A stretch of DNA of 64,000 nucleotides from Actinoplanes missouriensis 431 (GCF_000284295.1 NC_017093.1:8494001-8558000), one strand, 5' to 3'. Shown: positions 17,633-26,538, numbered from the stretch's first letter. Numbers and translations: made by a program. The notes: generated by a model from the letters alone, not told the origin.

Positions 17633-18679
17633 GTGCGAGGCGGACTGGACGACGCGCTCGACAAGCTCGCCCGGCGTGACGAGCTGAGGCGCCGCGCCAG
17701 CGGTGAGACCCCCGGCACTCCGCCGGCGGTGACCGAGCTGGTCGAGGCGATCGCCGCGGTGATATCCCGCCACCCGGAGCTGGGCGTCACGGTCGGCGTC
17801 GAGGGCGCCGGCGATCCGGTGCTTCTCCACTTCGGTTTCGCCGACGGTGTCGTGCAGGTGAGCGCGGACAACACGGTCGCCACCCGGGCCGCCGAGGCCG
17901 CGCCGAAACACGCCGACTTCGAGATCGATGTGGACGCCGAGCCGGTTTACGAGGCGACGCCCGCCTATGAGGCGCCTCAGGCTTACGAACCGCCCCCGGC
18001 CTACGAAGCGCCCCTGGCTTACGAGGCGCCGCAGCCCTATGAGGAGCCGCAGCCCTATGAGGCTCCCCGGGCCAGCCGCGACGATCAGGACCGCTTCGGC
18101 CCGACCGATTTCGATTACGAAGAACCCCCCACGGCCGAGCGCCCGTTCGTGTCCCCGGCGACCCCTTTCGTGGAGCAGTACCCGGAGCCCGTCCCGCACC
18201 CCTTCGCGGCGACGCCCCCACCCCCCGTGCCACCACAAACCCCTTTCCAGTACGGGTCCGCGCACGGTTACGGAGAACCACCCCACTCGGCGCCCCCGTT
18301 CCAGCCGGAGTCCAGTTACGCGCCCACCCAGGCCGCTCCCGAGCCGGCACAGAGCTCGCCGCAGCCCGCCTTCATCCCCCCGCAGCCGGCGCCCGCTTTC
18401 GCCGCACCCCAGCCCGCGCAGCCCCAGCCCGCGCAGCCCCAGCCCGCGCAGCCCCAGCCCGCGCAGCCACAGTTCGCGCAGCCACAGCCCGCGCCGTCGC
18501 ACTCCGCACAGCACGAGCCGGCCCAGCCGGAGCATGCCGCGCAGCCCGGCTTCCCGCCGCCGCTCGCGAAACCGATCCCGCTGCAGGTGGAACGCCCCGA
18601 GGAGACCGAGCAGGCGGCCCGCCGCCTGGCCGCCCTCCTCCGCGACGACCCCACCCTCCTCGACGCCCCGCACGACTGA
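17633..18679 (+). CDS. Pro/Gln/Ala-rich repeat protein downstream of conservon
   Basis: About 348 aa. A folded N-terminus of ~85 residues (LDDALDKLARRDELRRRA, then VTELVEAIAAVISRHPELGVTVGVEGAGDPVLLHF) is followed by a long disordered part with YEAPQ/YEEPQ repeats and a QPAQP block encoded by 15-bp tandem repeats (around 18418-18477). A short amphipathic C-terminus ends AARRLAALLRDDPTLL. No signal or membrane segment. The start is uncertain: GTG 17633 has GAGGA at good spacing, but ATG 17618 is possible. Same strand as the conservon; similar composition to the cvnA tail suggests a partner, unproven. Confidence 0.75.
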   Translation: MRGGLDDALDKLARRDELRRRASGETPGTPPAVTELVEAIAAVISRHPELGVTVGVEGAGDPVLLHFGFADGVVQVSADNTVATRAAEAAPKHADFEIDVDAEPVYEATPAYEAPQAYEPPPAYEAPLAYEAPQPYEEPQPYEAPRASRDDQDRFGPTDFDYEEPPTAERPFVSPATPFVEQYPEPVPHPFAATPPPPVPPQTPFQYGSAHGYGEPPHSAPPFQPESSYAPTQAAPEPAQSSPQPAFIPPQPAPAFAAPQPAQPQPAQPQPAQPQPAQPQFAQPQPAPSHSAQHEPAQPEHAAQPGFPPPLAKPIPLQVERPEETEQAARRLAALLRDDPTLLDAPHD

Positions 18680-18940
18680 CGCATCACGCTGAGCAATCAC
18701 GCGATTGCCCTTCGGAGTTAACTCTTTTCCCACCAAAGCGGATGAATCGCGCCCGCTTTCGACCGTCCGGCGCCACCTGGGATGTCTGGGATGGACCTTT
18801 CGGACGGCTTCCGCCGCCGTTCCGCTCGCGGCCCTTGAGTCACGCTCCGTAGCTACTTAATGTCCTATTACGTCCGAGAGCGCCTCCCACCCCGCTCCAC
18901 GGGCATCGCGAACCGTGACCAGGACCGGGGAAGGCCCGCC

Positions 18941-20110
18941 ATGCAGCGCGAAGTTCATCTGATCGGCGGCACCCGCTCCGAGGCGATCCGGCTGGCCCCG
19001 GTCACCCTCGCCATGCGGGAGGCCGGCCTGCTCCAGCCGGTCATGATCGCCGCGGGCAAGCACACCGGCACGGTCACCCGCACGCTCGCCGCGTTCGGCC
19101 TCGAGCCCGACATCACCGTCGAGGGAACCGGCAACGACACCGTCGAGGGAACCCGCACCGACAACGGCGACGACCCGCTGCTCCGGGAACTCGACGAGCT
19201 CTGGTCCGTGCGTACCCCCGCTGCCGTGATCGTCCAGGGCGACACCACGGTGAGCCTGGCCGCCGCTCTCGCCGCGTTCTGGCGCCGCATCCCGGTCGTC
19301 CACCTGGAAGCCGGCGTGCGCTCCGACGACCTCAGTTCGCCATCCGCTCAGGAGCCTGACCGCCGACTGCTCGCCCAGGTCGCCTCGCTGCACCTGGCGC
19401 CCACGCCACTGGCCGCGATGAATCTGCTGGACGAGAGGATCGCGCACACCGACGTGCTGGTCACCGGCACCACCGTCCTGGACGCGACGCTCGCCGTGAC
19501 CACCCGCCGGACGCCGTTCCAGAACCCGGCCGTCGCGGCGGCCCGCACCGGCAGCACGAACCGCCTGGTGCTGATCACCGGGTACGGCAGCGAGGCCGGA
19601 GGTGAGCCGCGGATGGCGGCTGCGGCACGGGAGCTGGCCGAGCGTCACCCGGACGTCGACGTGGTGCTGGCGGTCCACTCCGGCCAGGTGGACGCGCTGC
19701 CCGGCGACTCTCGGGTCATAGTCACCGGCCCGCTGTCCTATCCGGACCTGTCCCGGCTGCTCTGCGAGGCGTATCTGGTGGTCGCCGACTCGGACGGCGT
19801 CGCGGAGGAGGCCACCGCGTTCGGGGTTCCGACGCTGATGCCGCGGGACGGCGGGGAGCCGGCGGCGTCGCTCACCGCGGACTGCGCGAGGGCGATCGGC
19901 GCGGACACCGAGGCGATCGTCACGGCGGCGTCCGCGCTGCTGACCAGCCGGTTCCGCCGGGATGCCATGGCCGCGGGCAATACCCCGTACGGTGATGGGC
20001 TTGCTGCTCGGCGAACCGCGCAGGCCGCGGCCGCGCTCCTGGGTCTCGCACCCGTTCCCGATGCGATGCCCGTCTCGGTGCCCGTCCTTCCGTCGGGAGC
20101 GCACGCCTGA
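18941..20110 (+). CDS. UDP-GlcNAc 2-epimerase homologue, active site altered
   Basis: A 389-aa protein aligning by eye with WecB-type epimerases: VHLIGGTRSEAIRLAPV (usually GTRPEAIKMAPV), VQGDTTVSLAAAL, VVHLEAGVRSDD, QEPDRR and VVLAVH. Key positions differ. The GHRREN motif that carries a catalytic His reads ITGYGSEAGGEP. The C-terminal uridine-binding SGGxQEE...RxxTERPE reads DSDGVAEEATAFGVP then MPRDGGEPAASL. The fold is probably kept but ordinary epimerase activity is doubtful. ATG 18941 follows GGGGAAGG; the stop shares one base with the next start. Confidence 0.8.
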   Translation: MQREVHLIGGTRSEAIRLAPVTLAMREAGLLQPVMIAAGKHTGTVTRTLAAFGLEPDITVEGTGNDTVEGTRTDNGDDPLLRELDELWSVRTPAAVIVQGDTTVSLAAALAAFWRRIPVVHLEAGVRSDDLSSPSAQEPDRRLLAQVASLHLAPTPLAAMNLLDERIAHTDVLVTGTTVLDATLAVTTRRTPFQNPAVAAARTGSTNRLVLITGYGSEAGGEPRMAAAARELAERHPDVDVVLAVHSGQVDALPGDSRVIVTGPLSYPDLSRLLCEAYLVVADSDGVAEEATAFGVPTLMPRDGGEPAASLTADCARAIGADTEAIVTAASALLTSRFRRDAMAAGNTPYGDGLAARRTAQAAAALLGLAPVPDAMPVSVPVLPSGAHA

Positions 20111-20460
20111 TGAACGCCGTGGATTTCTGGGTGCGGTCGTGGACCTCCGGTGACCTGCCCGCCGCACGCAAGCTTCTCACCGCCGACGTGGAAGCCGAGT
20201 GGAACCTCGACGCGCCGGTGGATGACGAGGAATTACTGCAGGTCATGAGCCGGATCGCCGCCTTCGCCGACCGGGTTGAGGTGATCTCGCGGACCGATGC
20301 CGTCGACGGCTCGGCCATCGTCTACGACCTGTCCGCGCCGTTCGGCACCGCCCGGCTGGTGGAGTTCCTCGCGGTGGAGGACGGTTCGATCAACGAGATC
20401 AGGCAGGTGTACGACGTGACGGCCGTCGACCGCTTCTTCCCCGGCCTTTACGACAATTAG
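20110..20460 (+). CDS. SnoaL/NTF2-like small protein
   Basis: A 116-aa protein with the alpha+beta cone pattern: FWVRSWTSGDLPAARKLLTADVEAEWNL, a middle helix, then VEFLAVEDGSINEIRQVYDVTAVDRFF. Such proteins range from isomerases to simple ligand binders; no catalytic residue can be assigned. The ATG overlaps the previous stop (TGATG), so it is translated together with the degenerate epimerase homologue, which may hint at a shared ligand. Confidence 0.75.
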   Translation: MNAVDFWVRSWTSGDLPAARKLLTADVEAEWNLDAPVDDEELLQVMSRIAAFADRVEVISRTDAVDGSAIVYDLSAPFGTARLVEFLAVEDGSINEIRQVYDVTAVDRFFPGLYDN

Positions 20461-20512
20461 TTGATCCCCCATTACCCTTCGACTAAGGACCAGACCTCCG
20501 GGGGGTGTTTCT

Positions 20513-21442
20513 TTGCGTTTACGTGTTCGCGCCATTCTCGCCGCGGCGCTGGCGGTTCTTGCCGGCCTGGCGGTGCCGCCCGCTCCGGCTTCGGCCGCCG
20601 AGTTGCGCCCTTTCACGGCATTGCATTGGAATGTCAGCGGCTGGGTGCAGCACCGCAATTCGACGACCGACGGGCTGGTCGACAAGATCGCCTCAGCGAT
20701 CACCTCGAAGGACGCTGATTTCGCCGGCCTCAACGAGATCTGCTGGGACCAGTATCAGGCGGTGCTGGGCAAGCTCGCCGACGCGGGCTGGCCCGACACC
20801 AAAAACTTCGCCCGCTTCGAGATCAACATGGACACCGGGATCTGCGGTGGCAAGCCGTTCGGGATGGCCCTGTTCAGCAAGGCTGCCCTCGGCACCGCAA
20901 CCGGGTACCAGCTGGAACCACAGAACTCCGCAGAACCTCTCGTGGATCGCAAGCTGTTGTGCGCGCCGGTCACAGGCCGGAAGCTGCGGTACTGCGTCAC
21001 GCACATCACGCCTGACTCGGCGGCGCATCCGGAGTTCAACGCCGGACAGATCGACCATGCGCGCCGGATCGTCGACGACTTCTTGAACGCCGGCGAAACC
21101 GTGGTGACGGCTGGTGACTTCAACGTCACGCCTGGGGCGGGCCGACTCGACGGCTGGTACTCACCGACTATCGATACCCCGTACAACTCCGGAAACGTGG
21201 GCCGGCACGTGGAGATGGACGACCAGTACTCGGTCTGCCCCGGCTTCGGCCGGAGCACGTCCAACGTCAACCCTCCCGGGGCGTGCGACACCGCCCAGAA
21301 GATCGACATGATCTTCGTCTCGGTCGGCAACGAGGAACTGGTCGGCTGTTACGAGGCCGGCGTGCTGCAACCGATCTGCAAGGACGGGGAGTTCTGCTCG
21401 GACCACCAGGTCCTGTGGGGATCGGGAACCCTGCTTTCCTGA
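20513..21442 (+). CDS. secreted endonuclease/exonuclease/phosphatase-fold protein
   Basis: A 309-aa exported protein with signal peptide RVRAILAAALAVLAGLAV and cleavage after ASA. The mature part has EEP motifs: ALHWNVSG, DFAGLNEIC (metal Glu), VTHITPDS, VTAGDFNVTPG (Asp-Asn pair), QKIDMIFVS and SDHQVLW (terminal catalytic His). Substrates of the fold include DNA, phospholipids and inositol phosphates; six Cys suggest disulfides. The TTG start at 20513 has GGGGGG about 6 nt upstream. A terminator follows. Confidence 0.85.
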   Translation: MRLRVRAILAAALAVLAGLAVPPAPASAAELRPFTALHWNVSGWVQHRNSTTDGLVDKIASAITSKDADFAGLNEICWDQYQAVLGKLADAGWPDTKNFARFEINMDTGICGGKPFGMALFSKAALGTATGYQLEPQNSAEPLVDRKLLCAPVTGRKLRYCVTHITPDSAAHPEFNAGQIDHARRIVDDFLNAGETVVTAGDFNVTPGAGRLDGWYSPTIDTPYNSGNVGRHVEMDDQYSVCPGFGRSTSNVNPPGACDTAQKIDMIFVSVGNEELVGCYEAGVLQPICKDGEFCSDHQVLWGSGTLLS

Positions 21443-21449
21443 TCCGGCC

Positions 21450-21478
21450 CCTGGTGCCCGGCGCGGTCGGGCACCAGG
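21450..21478 (+). terminator. terminator after EEP-fold gene
   Basis: Perfect 10-bp stem CCTGGTGCCC/GGGCACCAGG with a 9-nt loop, 8 bp past the stop. No T run, as is common in high-GC actinobacteria. Confidence 0.6.
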
Positions 21479-21531
21479 ATGGTGGTCAATTAGGCCGTTA
21501 ACTGTCCTGAATCGTCGGTAGCGTGCGGGTC

Positions 21532-21960
21532 ATGCCTTACGACTTGCAGATCGTGGTCGACAGCAGTGACCCGCACGCGCTCGCGGACTGGTGGGCGGAG
21601 ACCCTGGACTGGCAGGTGGAGCCGCAGAACGAGGCGTTCATCGCGGACACCGTCGCCAAGGGTTACGCCCGCGAGGAGGACACCAAGCGGCACAACGGCA
21701 AGCTGGTGTGGCGCATCGGTGGCGCGATCGTGCACCCGGACGGTGCCGGCCGCAGCCGGATCCTCTTCCAAGCGGTCCCCGAGCCGAAAACGGTGAAGAA
21801 CCGGATGCACGTGGACGTGCGCGTCGGTGACGAGGACCGGGAAGCGGTGCGCGACAAGCTCGTCGGGCGCGGCGCCACGTTCGTCCGGGCCGGTCAGCAG
21901 GGTCCGTTCGCCTGGTTCGTGATGACCGACCCGGAGGGCAACGAGTTCTGCCTCACCTGA
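21532..21960 (+). CDS. VOC (glyoxalase-like) protein
   Basis: A 142-aa protein with two short beta-alpha-beta-beta-beta halves: LQIVVDSSDPHALADWWAETLDWQV at the start and MHVDVRVGDEDREAVRDKLVGRGATF then FVMTDPEGNEFCLT at the end. The closing DPEGNEFCL with its Glu is the usual second-half metal-ligand region. No specific resistance or dioxygenase family can be named. ATG 21532 is preferred to a GTG three codons earlier. Confidence 0.8.
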   Translation: MPYDLQIVVDSSDPHALADWWAETLDWQVEPQNEAFIADTVAKGYAREEDTKRHNGKLVWRIGGAIVHPDGAGRSRILFQAVPEPKTVKNRMHVDVRVGDEDREAVRDKLVGRGATFVRAGQQGPFAWFVMTDPEGNEFCLT

Positions 21961-21984
21961 GGCCGCCGTCTAGGAGGCGGGCGG

Positions 21985-22080
21985 CGCTCAAGCAGGCAGG
22001 CAGGGCTCAAGCAGGCAGGCAGGTAGGTAGGCAGCGCTCAGGCAGGCAGGGCTCAAGCAGGCAAGGTTCAAGCAGGCAAG
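21985..22080. repeat. CAGG-rich low-complexity tract
   Basis: Imperfect copies of gctcaagcaggcaggcag recur between two convergent genes, with runs of caggcagg and taggtagg. The right end runs into the last codons of the dienelactone hydrolase gene (ALPA stop), so the 3' end of that gene has been shaped by the repeat. Confidence 0.75.
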
Positions 22081-22817
22081 GCCCGGTCGAGCAGGGTGAA
22101 GAGTGCCTGCCAGTGCCGCTGTTCGGCCGCCGCGTCGTGCATCGCGGTGTCCGCCATCGTGAAGCCGTGCGGCGCGCCCTCGTACAGCTCGGAGGTGTGC
22201 TTCACGCCGGCCTCGGTCAGAGCCGCCTCCAGCGCCGCGACATGCTCCGGCGTCATCGAGCCGTCGTTGTCCGCATGTCCGAAATAGACCTCTGCGGTGA
22301 GCGCGCCCACGGCCCGGTGCGGGCTGTCCGGCGTCTCGGTGACGACCCGTCCGGCGTGGAAACTGGCGAGCGCGGCGAACCGGTCCGGCAGCGCACTGGC
22401 GGCGATCAGCGCGTTCCGGCCGCCCATGCAGTATCCGACGATGCCGCCCGGCCCGGCCGCGACGTCCGGGCGCGCGGCGAGGAAGTCCAGGTACGCCCGA
22501 GCGTCGGCGATCACCCGCTCGGCGGTGAGCTCCCGCATCATCGGCATCAGCCGGCCGAATGCGGCGCCGCGCTTCTGCTCGTCGACCAGTTCGTCCAGTT
22601 CGACGAGTGGGCTGCGCCTGCTGCGGTAGAAGAGGTTGGGCGCAAGAACCGCGTATCCGCGCTCCGCGATCCGGCTCGCCATCTCCATGATCTGCGGACG
22701 CAGGCCGAACGCGTCCATGAAGAGCAGGACCGGCCGGAACGACCCGCCGCCGTCCGGCGTGACCAGGTACGCGTCGGCAGTGCCGTCCGCTGTGGTGACA
22801 TCGACCTGTTGCTGCAT
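22068..22817 (-). CDS. dienelactone hydrolase family protein
   Basis: A 249-aa alpha/beta hydrolase. The nucleophile elbow is GYCMGGRNAL (Cys nucleophile as in dienelactone hydrolase), with AEVYFGHADNDGSM (catalytic Asp region) and YEGAPHGFTM (catalytic His). Early VLLFMDAFGLRPQIMEMASRIAERGYAV is typical. Substrates in the family are lactones or esters; the actual one is unknown. ATG 22817 follows GGAGG by 8 nt. A longer frame reaching 23630 is rejected: it crosses the TetR gene and a repeat element. Divergent from a TetR gene 85 bp away, its probable regulator. Confidence 0.88.
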   Translation of the reverse strand: MQQQVDVTTADGTADAYLVTPDGGGSFRPVLLFMDAFGLRPQIMEMASRIAERGYAVLAPNLFYRSRRSPLVELDELVDEQKRGAAFGRLMPMMRELTAERVIADARAYLDFLAARPDVAAGPGGIVGYCMGGRNALIAASALPDRFAALASFHAGRVVTETPDSPHRAVGALTAEVYFGHADNDGSMTPEHVAALEAALTEAGVKHTSELYEGAPHGFTMADTAMHDAAAEQRHWQALFTLLDRALPA

Positions 22818-22901
22818 CTCGCAAACCTCCGGCGCCGTCAGTGAAGATCGTCCGGACCGTAACATCGGATCTCTGTCTTTCCCGGTGAACGTCGTATCCT
22901 C

Positions 22902-23465
22902 ATGCCCATGGCCACCCGGCTGCGCGCGGATGCCCGAAGGAACCGAGCGGCCCTGCTCGCGGCCGCTCGGGAGGTCTTCGCCGAGCACGGCCTGGACGCG
23001 TCGCTCGACGAGATCGCCCGCCGGGCCGGTGTCGGCAACGCCACCCTCTACCGCCGCTTCCCCAGCCGGCGGCACCTGGTCGCCGAGGTGTTCGCAAGCC
23101 ACATGACAGCCGCGGTACGCCTCGCCGAGCAGTCCCTGCAGCATCCCGACCCGTGGGCCGCGTTCGTCGGTTACCTGACCCGGGTCTGTGAGTTGCAGGC
23201 CACCGACCGCGGACTCGCGCAGCTGCTGGTCACGACGGCTTTCGACGACGACGAGCGGCTCGCCGCGCTGCGCGCCACCGCCCAGCGGCGGGCCGTCGAC
23301 GTGCTGATCCGGGCGCAGCGGGCCGGTCGGCTCCGACCGGACTTCACCCGGCAGGACCTGGAGCTGCTGATGATGGCGAACGCCGGGGTCGCTCAGCACT
23401 CGGCCGACCCGCAGGCCTGGCGCCGTCAGCTCGCGCTGCTCCTCGGCGGCCTGGCGACCCGGTGA
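22902..23465 (+). CDS. TetR-family regulator
   Basis: A 187-aa repressor. The N-terminal HTH is clear: RNRAALLAAAREVFAEHGLDASLDEIARRAGVGNATLYRRFPSR. The C-terminal ligand domain is all-helical with no recognisable specificity. It is divergent from the dienelactone hydrolase gene, and the 84-bp spacer presumably holds the operator for both. Start could be ATG 22902 or ATG 22908. Confidence 0.88.
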   Translation: MPMATRLRADARRNRAALLAAAREVFAEHGLDASLDEIARRAGVGNATLYRRFPSRRHLVAEVFASHMTAAVRLAEQSLQHPDPWAAFVGYLTRVCELQATDRGLAQLLVTTAFDDDERLAALRATAQRRAVDVLIRAQRAGRLRPDFTRQDLELLMMANAGVAQHSADPQAWRRQLALLLGGLATR

Positions 23466-23529
23466 CGTATTAGTGCCCGCCGATGGAATGGTTGGGTGGC
23501 GGCCCACGGTGCGGCGACGTTCACGCGAC

Positions 23530-23729
23530 CGCGATGAGGTCGCACCGAAACGGTTCGTGTGCTTCCATCCCGGCCCTGGCGTTGATGGATCGCCACACAG
23601 CCGTTGCGTGTGACCTCGTCCCCGCGGCACGAGCGTGGCGTGTGACCTCGTCCCCGCGGCACGAGCGTTGCGTGTGACCTCGTCCCCGCGACGCCGGCGT
23701 TGCGTGTGGCCTCATCCCCGCGGCCACCG
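23530..23729. repeat. interspersed element copy 1, four 32-bp tandem units
   Basis: A conserved ~70-bp head (starts cgcgatgaggtcgcaccgaa) is followed by four 32-bp units starting at 23602, 23634, 23666 and 23698, each with the core ttgcgtgtgacctcgtcccc or a close variant. A second copy of head plus units lies at 56662-56823. No coding frame is credible. Units abut without variable spacers, so this is not a CRISPR array. Confidence 0.85.
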
Positions 23730-23814
23730 CTGGCGCCGGGACGTCTAGGGCCGGGCCCGCGACTGCGGCGGCCGGCCGATGCGTCGGTCCGGAAGCTCCG
23801 CATGGCCGGATCCG

Positions 23815-24420
23815 TCAGGCGAAACCGCGGCCGGCCTCGCCGAGCGCCTCGGCCGCCACCTCCCAGTAGGTGGAGTCGGCCGGGTGGGCCAGCCAGGCCG
23901 TCAGCGCCACACGCAGTGCCGCGAGGAACGTCGCAGCGATCAGGGTCGCCCGTACCCCCGAGGGGTCTGCAGCCGGACCCAGACGGGCCGCGACCTCCGC
24001 AGCGACCTCGCGCTCCATCGCAGCGAAGGTCTGCATCTGCGCCGCGGCCAGCGACGGATGCCGGCGCATGAGGCGCGTGCGCGCGGTCCACTCCGGATCG
24101 AGGTCGCCCTGCGCGCTGTAGAACTCCTCGGCCGCAGCCGTGAGCGCCGCCCACGGCGACTCGTCGCGCGGGCGGGCCCGGATCATCTCAACCACCTCGC
24201 GCATCCGCCGATGCTGGCCGTAGAAGAGCGCCTCCTCCTTGTTCGCGAAGTAGTTGGAGAAGGTCCGCCGGGAGACACCGGCCTCGTCGGCGATCGCCTC
24301 GACGGTGATCCGGTCCGGGCCGTGCTCCAGGGCGAGGCTCAGCGCCGCCTCGTGGAGGGCTAGGCGAGTGGCCGCCTTCTTGCGCTCGCGAAGGCCCGGC
24401 TCGGTGGTCGGCACGCTCAT
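23815..24420 (-). CDS. TetR-family regulator
   Basis: A 201-aa repressor: HTH in TRLALHEAALSLALEHGPDRITVEAIADEAGVSRRTFSNYFANK. The C-terminal helical domain contains AALRVALTAWL. It diverges from the MarR-MFS operon across about 100 bp and probably takes part in its control. The 5' part is standard high-GC coding sequence. Ligand unknown. Confidence 0.88.
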   Translation of the reverse strand: MSVPTTEPGLRERKKAATRLALHEAALSLALEHGPDRITVEAIADEAGVSRRTFSNYFANKEEALFYGQHRRMREVVEMIRARPRDESPWAALTAAAEEFYSAQGDLDPEWTARTRLMRRHPSLAAAQMQTFAAMEREVAAEVAARLGPAADPSGVRATLIAATFLAALRVALTAWLAHPADSTYWEVAAEALGEAGRGFA

Positions 24421-24492
24421 CGCATGAGCATATCGGCGTGTGACTCAGTTCCCAATGGGAAAACTTGCACAACCGGCAACTTCAGCGCAATA

Positions 24493-24504
24493 GTTGTATG
24501 CAAC
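24493..24504. promoter_or_regulatory. candidate MarR operator
   Basis: Inverted repeat GTTG-TATG-CAAC in the 100-bp divergent region, 20 bp before the MarR start. The TTG/CAA spacing is like many MarR boxes. Short, so only tentative. Confidence 0.35.
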
Positions 24505-24523
24505 AAGCATCACGGGAGGTGAC

Positions 24524-24964
24524 ATGGCCAGCGACACCCTGGTAGCGGCTCTGCATGAGCTGCTCAAAGCGGTTCGCCTGCTGAAGCAGAGCTCCGTCGC
24601 CCCGGTCGGCACCGTCGGCGTGCTCGCGGCGATCCGCCGGCACGAACCATCCGGCTGCCACATGAAGGACCTGGCCACCGAGCACGCGCTCGATCCCTCG
24701 ACGATCAGCCGCACGATCGCCGCCCTGGTCCGCGACGGCCTGGTCGCCCGGGCCGCCGACCCCACCGACGGACGCGCCAGCACGCTTCGCCTCACCGATC
24801 GCGGCCAGGCCGAGCTCGACGACGTCTACGCCCAGTACGACAGTCGGCTCGCCGACGCACTTTCCGAGTGGAGCCCCCAGGAGATCGCGACATTCGCCGC
24901 ATCCCTGCAGCGGTTCGCCAAAGACCTGATCAACCACACGCCCAGCCTGGAGGCAGCGCGATGA
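24524..24964 (+). CDS. MarR-family regulator
   Basis: A 146-aa winged-helix protein: VGVLAAIRRHEPSGCHMKDLATEHALDPSTISRTIAALVRDGLV with wing DPTDGRASTLRLTDRGQ. ATG 24524 follows GGGAGGTGAC. Its stop overlaps the transporter start by ATGA, the usual arrangement of a drug-responsive repressor with its efflux pump. It probably autoregulates the operon. Confidence 0.9.
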   Translation: MASDTLVAALHELLKAVRLLKQSSVAPVGTVGVLAAIRRHEPSGCHMKDLATEHALDPSTISRTIAALVRDGLVARAADPTDGRASTLRLTDRGQAELDDVYAQYDSRLADALSEWSPQEIATFAASLQRFAKDLINHTPSLEAAR

Positions 24965-26538
24965 GCGCCCCAACCACAACCCGGGCCGACCACAGCGCGA
25001 TGACGCACCGCGAGATCATGGAGGCCCTCTCCGGCCTGCTGCTCGTGCTCTTCGCCGCGATGGCCAGCTCCACCATCGTCTCGACCGCGCTGCCGAAGAT
25101 CATCGGCGACCTCAACGGCAGTCAGACCCAGTACACCTGGGTTGTCACCGCCACGCTGCTCACCGCAACCGCCACCACCCCGATCTGGGGCAAGCTCTCC
25201 GACCTCTTCAGCAAGAAGCTGCTGGTCCAGCTCTCCATCGTGATCTTCGTGCTGGGCTCGCTGATCGCCGGCTTCACCCAGAACACCGAGCAGCTGATCG
25301 CCGCCCGCGCGTTCCAGGGCATCGGCATGGGCGGCGTCCAGGCGCTGGTCCAGGTCGCGATCGCCGCGATGATCCCGCCGCGGGAGCGCGGCCGGTACAA
25401 CGGTTACCTGGGCGGCGTGATGGCGCTCGCCACCGTCGGCGGACCGCTGCTCGGCGGCCTGATCGTCGACTCGGACTGGCTCGGATGGCGCTGGTGCTTC
25501 TTCATCGGCGCGCCGTTCGCGGTGATCGCCCTGATCGTCCTGCAGAAGACCCTGCACCTGCCGGTCATGCGCCGTGAGAACGTGAAGATCGACTGGATGG
25601 GCGCCTCCCTGATCGCGGCCGGCGTCAGCGTGATCCTGGTCTGGGTCTCGTTCGTCGACGACTCGTTCGCCTGGATCTCCTGGGAGACCCTCGCGATGGT
25701 GGGCGCCGGCGCAATCCTGCTGGCCCTGGCCGTCTGGGTCGAGTCCCGGGTCTCCGAGCCGGTGGTCCCGCTGCCGATCGTCCGTCAGCGCACCACGGCC
25801 CTGGCCATTCTCGGCAGCCTCGCGGTCGGCATGGCGATGTTCGGCGGTTCGGTCTTCCTCGGCCAGTACTTCCAGATCGGCCGCGGTTACAGCCCGACCC
25901 AGGCCGGCCTGCTGATGATCCCCATGATGATCGGCATTCTGGTCTCCTCGACGATCGCCGGTCGGATGATCACCAAGTCCGGGAAGATCAAGCCCTACAT
26001 CGTGGCCGGCACCATCGTGCTCGTCGTCGGCTTCGCCGGCCTGGCGACGCTCGACCACGACACCCCCCTCTGGTACGTCGGGATCGCGATGGCCCTGGTC
26101 GGCATCGGTGTCGGCATGTCCATGCAGAACCTGGTGCTCGCGGTCCAGAACACGGTGGCGCTCAAGGACATCGGCGCGGCCAGCTCGACAGTCGCGTTCT
26201 TCCGCTCGCTCGGCGGCACGATCGGCGTCTCGGTTCTCGGCGCGGTCCTGGCCCGCCAGGTGTCCGAGTCGATGACCGAGCAGATGACCGCGGCGGGCAT
26301 GCCGGCCGGTAGCAGCAACTCCGGCATCAGCGCCCTCAACCTGAGCAGCCTGCCCGAGGCGGTCCAGCACATGGTGCGGGTCGCGTACGGCGACGCCACC
26401 GGCCACATCTTCATGATCTCGGCTGCGGTCGCGGTGATCGGTGTGGTGGCGGCGGTCGCGATGAAGCCCGCGATGCTGCGCAGCACCGTCGACGTCGGCG
26501 CCGCCCCGGAGAAGGAGCCGGCGCTCGCCGCCAAGTAA
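24961..26538 (+). CDS. MFS efflux transporter, DHA2 (EmrB/QacA) family
   Basis: A 525-aa proton antiporter with about 14 membrane helices. Family motifs: ALPKIIGDLNGSQTQYTWVVTATLLTAT (motif D1/A region), GKLSDLFSKKLL, RAFQGIGMGGVQALVQVAIAAMIPPRERG, and GGPLLGGLIVDSDWLGWRWCFF (motif C-like). It probably exports a lipophilic drug or an endogenous metabolite. Translationally coupled to MarR and followed by a perfect terminator. Confidence 0.93.
   Translation: MSAPTTTRADHSAMTHREIMEALSGLLLVLFAAMASSTIVSTALPKIIGDLNGSQTQYTWVVTATLLTATATTPIWGKLSDLFSKKLLVQLSIVIFVLGSLIAGFTQNTEQLIAARAFQGIGMGGVQALVQVAIAAMIPPRERGRYNGYLGGVMALATVGGPLLGGLIVDSDWLGWRWCFFIGAPFAVIALIVLQKTLHLPVMRRENVKIDWMGASLIAAGVSVILVWVSFVDDSFAWISWETLAMVGAGAILLALAVWVESRVSEPVVPLPIVRQRTTALAILGSLAVGMAMFGGSVFLGQYFQIGRGYSPTQAGLLMIPMMIGILVSSTIAGRMITKSGKIKPYIVAGTIVLVVGFAGLATLDHDTPLWYVGIAMALVGIGVGMSMQNLVLAVQNTVALKDIGAASSTVAFFRSLGGTIGVSVLGAVLARQVSESMTEQMTAAGMPAGSSNSGISALNLSSLPEAVQHMVRVAYGDATGHIFMISAAVAVIGVVAAVAMKPAMLRSTVDVGAAPEKEPALAAK

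Noticed and set aside
22818..23630. N-terminal extension of the dienelactone hydrolase frame to 520 aa
   Set aside because: It would cross the divergent TetR gene and the repeat element; a good ribosome site precedes the ATG at 22817.
23602..23729. CRISPR array
   Set aside because: Units are 32 bp head-to-tail with only a few varying bases and no spacer-length unique sequence; no cas genes; second copy elsewhere has the same head.
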